Part shown: one piece after another, positions 62,171-64,000 of the stretch
Layout: every line of letters starts with the position of its first letter
Position numbering within the stretch: position 1 is the stretch's first letter
Made by a program: the position numbers and the translations under genes
The notes under the pieces: generated by a model
Told to the model about the DNA's origin: nothing
Database searches by the model: none
What the model saw: the letters and a program-made list of their open reading frames with translations, nothing else
From: Ignavibacteriae bacterium HGW-Ignavibacteriae-1
Lineage (GTDB): Bacteria > Bacteroidota > Ignavibacteria > Kapaibacteriales > UBA2268
Direction: 5' to 3'
NCBI GenBank assembly: GCA_002839825.1
Contig: PGYU01000013.1
Coordinates: forward strand, 1 to 64,000
DNA: 64,000 nucleotides

Positions 62171-64000
62171 ATGTATGCTTATCTGAAAAATAGCTTATTG
62201 CTGTCTTTGATTTTCACTCTCTTTTTATCAATCTCCACATACTCTCAAGCTCTATTCATCAACGAAATGATGTCGTCAAATAGTGGTTTTTACTTTGATG
62301 AAGATGGTGACGATAGCGATTGGATTGAGATTTATAATAATACATCATCACCAATCAATTTGTTGGGATATTGCCTTACGGACAAAAGCAAAGAACTCCA
62401 AAGATGGTGTTTCCCGGATACTACAATAGGGGCATACGCTTATCTTGTTGTATTTGCATCAAACAAAGACCGTGCAATAAAGGGAGCCGAATTACACACA
62501 AATTTTGCAATTTCAGCCGCTGGTGAGGACTTATTCTTGACTTTTAATGACGAAATCGTTCATATGCTGCCGGAAATTGAACTCCAATCAAATCATAGTT
62601 ATGGATTGTTTCCCGACGCAAGTAGTGAATTACAAGTATTTTCAATCCCTACACCGGGCGAAACTAATTGGTATCAAGCACCGTTTGAAGAGCTAAGTTT
62701 CTCGCATCGCGGTGGCATTTACGATGAAACCTTCGTCTTAACTTTAGAAAACAAGCGTCAAGAGAATAAAATACATTATACAACTGATGGAAATGACCCT
62801 ACTCCGGCTTCAATTTTGTATGAGGCGCCATTGATTATGGACTCACGATTGCACTCGCAAAAAAACATCTCGCAAATTCTAATGTCACCGCCTGATTTAT
62901 ACAATCCGCCGCCTATAGAATCCGTACCCAAAGCTATTATTATCAAAGCGGCGGTTTACAATTCTACAGGTGACAGAGTCAGCGATGTAATCACACACTC
63001 GTATTTCATTAAGGAACTTGGAATTAATCATAATAATTTACCAATCGTATCATTGAGTATTCAACATGAAGATTTGTTCGACTATGAAACAGGTATTATG
63101 GTTCCGGGTGTACATTGGGATTCAACAAATATCTTATGGAGTGGCAATTATTGGGGTCGGGGAGACGAATGGGAACGTTCAGCATTTGTCGAATTATACG
63201 AACCGGATAATTCTGTAGGTTTTTCTCAAAATATTGGTTTGAGAATGCACGGTAATATAGTGAGAGTTTATCCTCAAAAAGGATTTAGAATGTATGCTCG
63301 AAGTTCGTATGGAAAAGATATAATTAGATATAAGTTATTCGACGAAAGAAAAACAACTGATTTTAAAAGGCTCATACTCAAACCTTTTTCATCTTCGGGA
63401 AGGGAGACAGGCATTGAGAATTTCCTTGCCAATAAATTTGCAGAGCAATTAAATATTGATGTCGGGGCGTCAAGACCTGTAATATTGTATTTGAATGGCG
63501 AATATTGGGGGATTTACTATATCTATGAAAGAGTTGATGAACATTTTATTTCAACCTACAATGATACTAATACTGATAGTGTAGATGTTATTAGCGATTA
63601 TACAGGCTTTGCTGCTGAAGGAAGCGGTGAGGACTATTTGAAATTAAATAATTTTATTGAAAATCATGATTTGACTGTGTCCGATAACTATAATATCGTA
63701 AAGGATTGGATTGATATTAATAGTTTCATTGATTATCTATTACTAAATATCTATCTTGCCAATAATGATTGGCCCGTTCAAAATATGAAATGTTGGCGTT
63801 CGCAAAGGGAAGGAAGCAAGTGGAGATGGGTGGTTTATGATAGCGACGCCGCTTTGATTTATCTGGATTACAATATGTTTCATCACTCATTAAACACAGA
63901 TAGAGATATTTGGAGTGCACCACCTGTTGCAACTTTGTTCTTTCGTAAATTGATGGACAATGAAGATTTTAGATCTCAATTTTTTCATAGGTTTGAATTT
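62171..64000 (+). CDS. CotH-kinase family protein with lamin-tail domain (runs off the window)
   Basis: Missed by the ORF track because the frame is open to the window end; 610 codons are visible. A signal peptide (SLLLSLIFTLFLSISTYSQ) is followed by a lamin-tail-like domain (LFINEMMSSNSGFYFDEDGDDSDWIEIYNN, GYCLTDKSKELQRW), a chitobiase-like beta domain (KIHYTTDGNDPTP) and a CotH part (LPIVSLSIQHEDLF, GLRMHGNIVRVYPQKGFRMYA, YLNGEYWGIYYIYERVDEHF, NDWPVQNMKCWRS, KWRWVVYDSDAA). The last motif carries the Asp residues of CotH-type kinases. The same domain order is frequent in Bacteroidota, often ending in a T9SS sorting domain, which would lie outside the window. Confidence 0.85.
   Translation, partial: MYAYLKNSLLLSLIFTLFLSISTYSQALFINEMMSSNSGFYFDEDGDDSDWIEIYNNTSSPINLLGYCLTDKSKELQRWCFPDTTIGAYAYLVVFASNKDRAIKGAELHTNFAISAAGEDLFLTFNDEIVHMLPEIELQSNHSYGLFPDASSELQVFSIPTPGETNWYQAPFEELSFSHRGGIYDETFVLTLENKRQENKIHYTTDGNDPTPASILYEAPLIMDSRLHSQKNISQILMSPPDLYNPPPIESVPKAIIIKAAVYNSTGDRVSDVITHSYFIKELGINHNNLPIVSLSIQHEDLFDYETGIMVPGVHWDSTNILWSGNYWGRGDEWERSAFVELYEPDNSVGFSQNIGLRMHGNIVRVYPQKGFRMYARSSYGKDIIRYKLFDERKTTDFKRLILKPFSSSGRETGIENFLANKFAEQLNIDVGASRPVILYLNGEYWGIYYIYERVDEHFISTYNDTNTDSVDVISDYTGFAAEGSGEDYLKLNNFIENHDLTVSDNYNIVKDWIDINSFIDYLLLNIYLANNDWPVQNMKCWRSQREGSKWRWVVYDSDAALIYLDYNMFHHSLNTDRDIWSAPPVATLFFRKLMDNEDFRSQFFHRFEF

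Overview
The window comes from an AT-rich Gram-negative bacterium that fits the Bacteroidota/Ignavibacteriota/Kapabacteria side of the tree (inference). The support is fourfold. Several large exported proteins end in a type IX secretion (T9SS) C-terminal sorting domain. There are many outer-membrane barrels and lipoproteins. A well-formed TTG-N20-TAnnTTTG promoter precedes tRNA-His. A flagellar gene (flgD) sits beside these T9SS substrates, which is unusual for classical Bacteroidota but known in the Ignavibacteria/Kapabacteria neighbourhood.

Layout. 1-1.33 kb: the conserved rpmH-rnpA-yidD-yidC operon (minus strand, yidC cut by the window edge). 1.5-3.3 kb: an outer-membrane barrel, a beta-carbonic anhydrase and a small membrane protein. 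3.3-7.3 kb: a two-gene extracellular electron transfer module (ten-haem MtrA/DmsE-type cytochrome plus MtrB/PioB-type porin), sandwiched between two 114-bp direct repeats made from the 3' end and terminator of a T9SS-substrate gene. 7.2-12 kb: two minus-strand T9SS substrates with ASH-like repeats. 12.4 kb: tRNA-His. 12.8-18.4 kb: a complete RND efflux operon (adaptor, pump, TolC). 18.4-19.9 kb: a decayed fliK-like gene and an intact flgD. 20-22.9 kb: barrels, a lipoprotein, MscS. 23-26.6 kb: polA and purN. 26.6-32 kb: a T9SS subtilase translationally coupled to a DUF4397-type lipoprotein. 32-35.4 kb: DUF3109 protein, rpoN, a membrane protein and a STAS protein. 35.7-40 kb: metal permease with an HMA tail, coaD, YkoF-like protein, hrcA, manC. 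40.2-52.5 kb: a three-gene envelope cluster with a 2826-residue coiled-coil/beta giant. 52.6-60.2 kb: ADP-forming acyl-CoA synthetase, a palindrome-rich spacer, a small exported pair, a T9SS beta-helix protein and acs. 60.3-64 kb: a lipoprotein, an unknown exported protein and the start of a CotH-kinase protein missed by the ORF track.

How it fits together. Much of the window builds the cell envelope and its surface (YidC/YidD insertion, barrels, T9SS cargo, the giant cluster, RND export). Energy and carbon genes are the electron conduit and two routes between acetate and acetyl-CoA. The best candidates for new biology are the repeat-flanked electron-transfer cassette and the 40.2-52.5 kb giant-protein cluster. 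The relict flagellar pair and a family of CCCCC/GGGGG palindromic repeats are secondary points. All assignments come from reading motifs by eye; no database search was possible.
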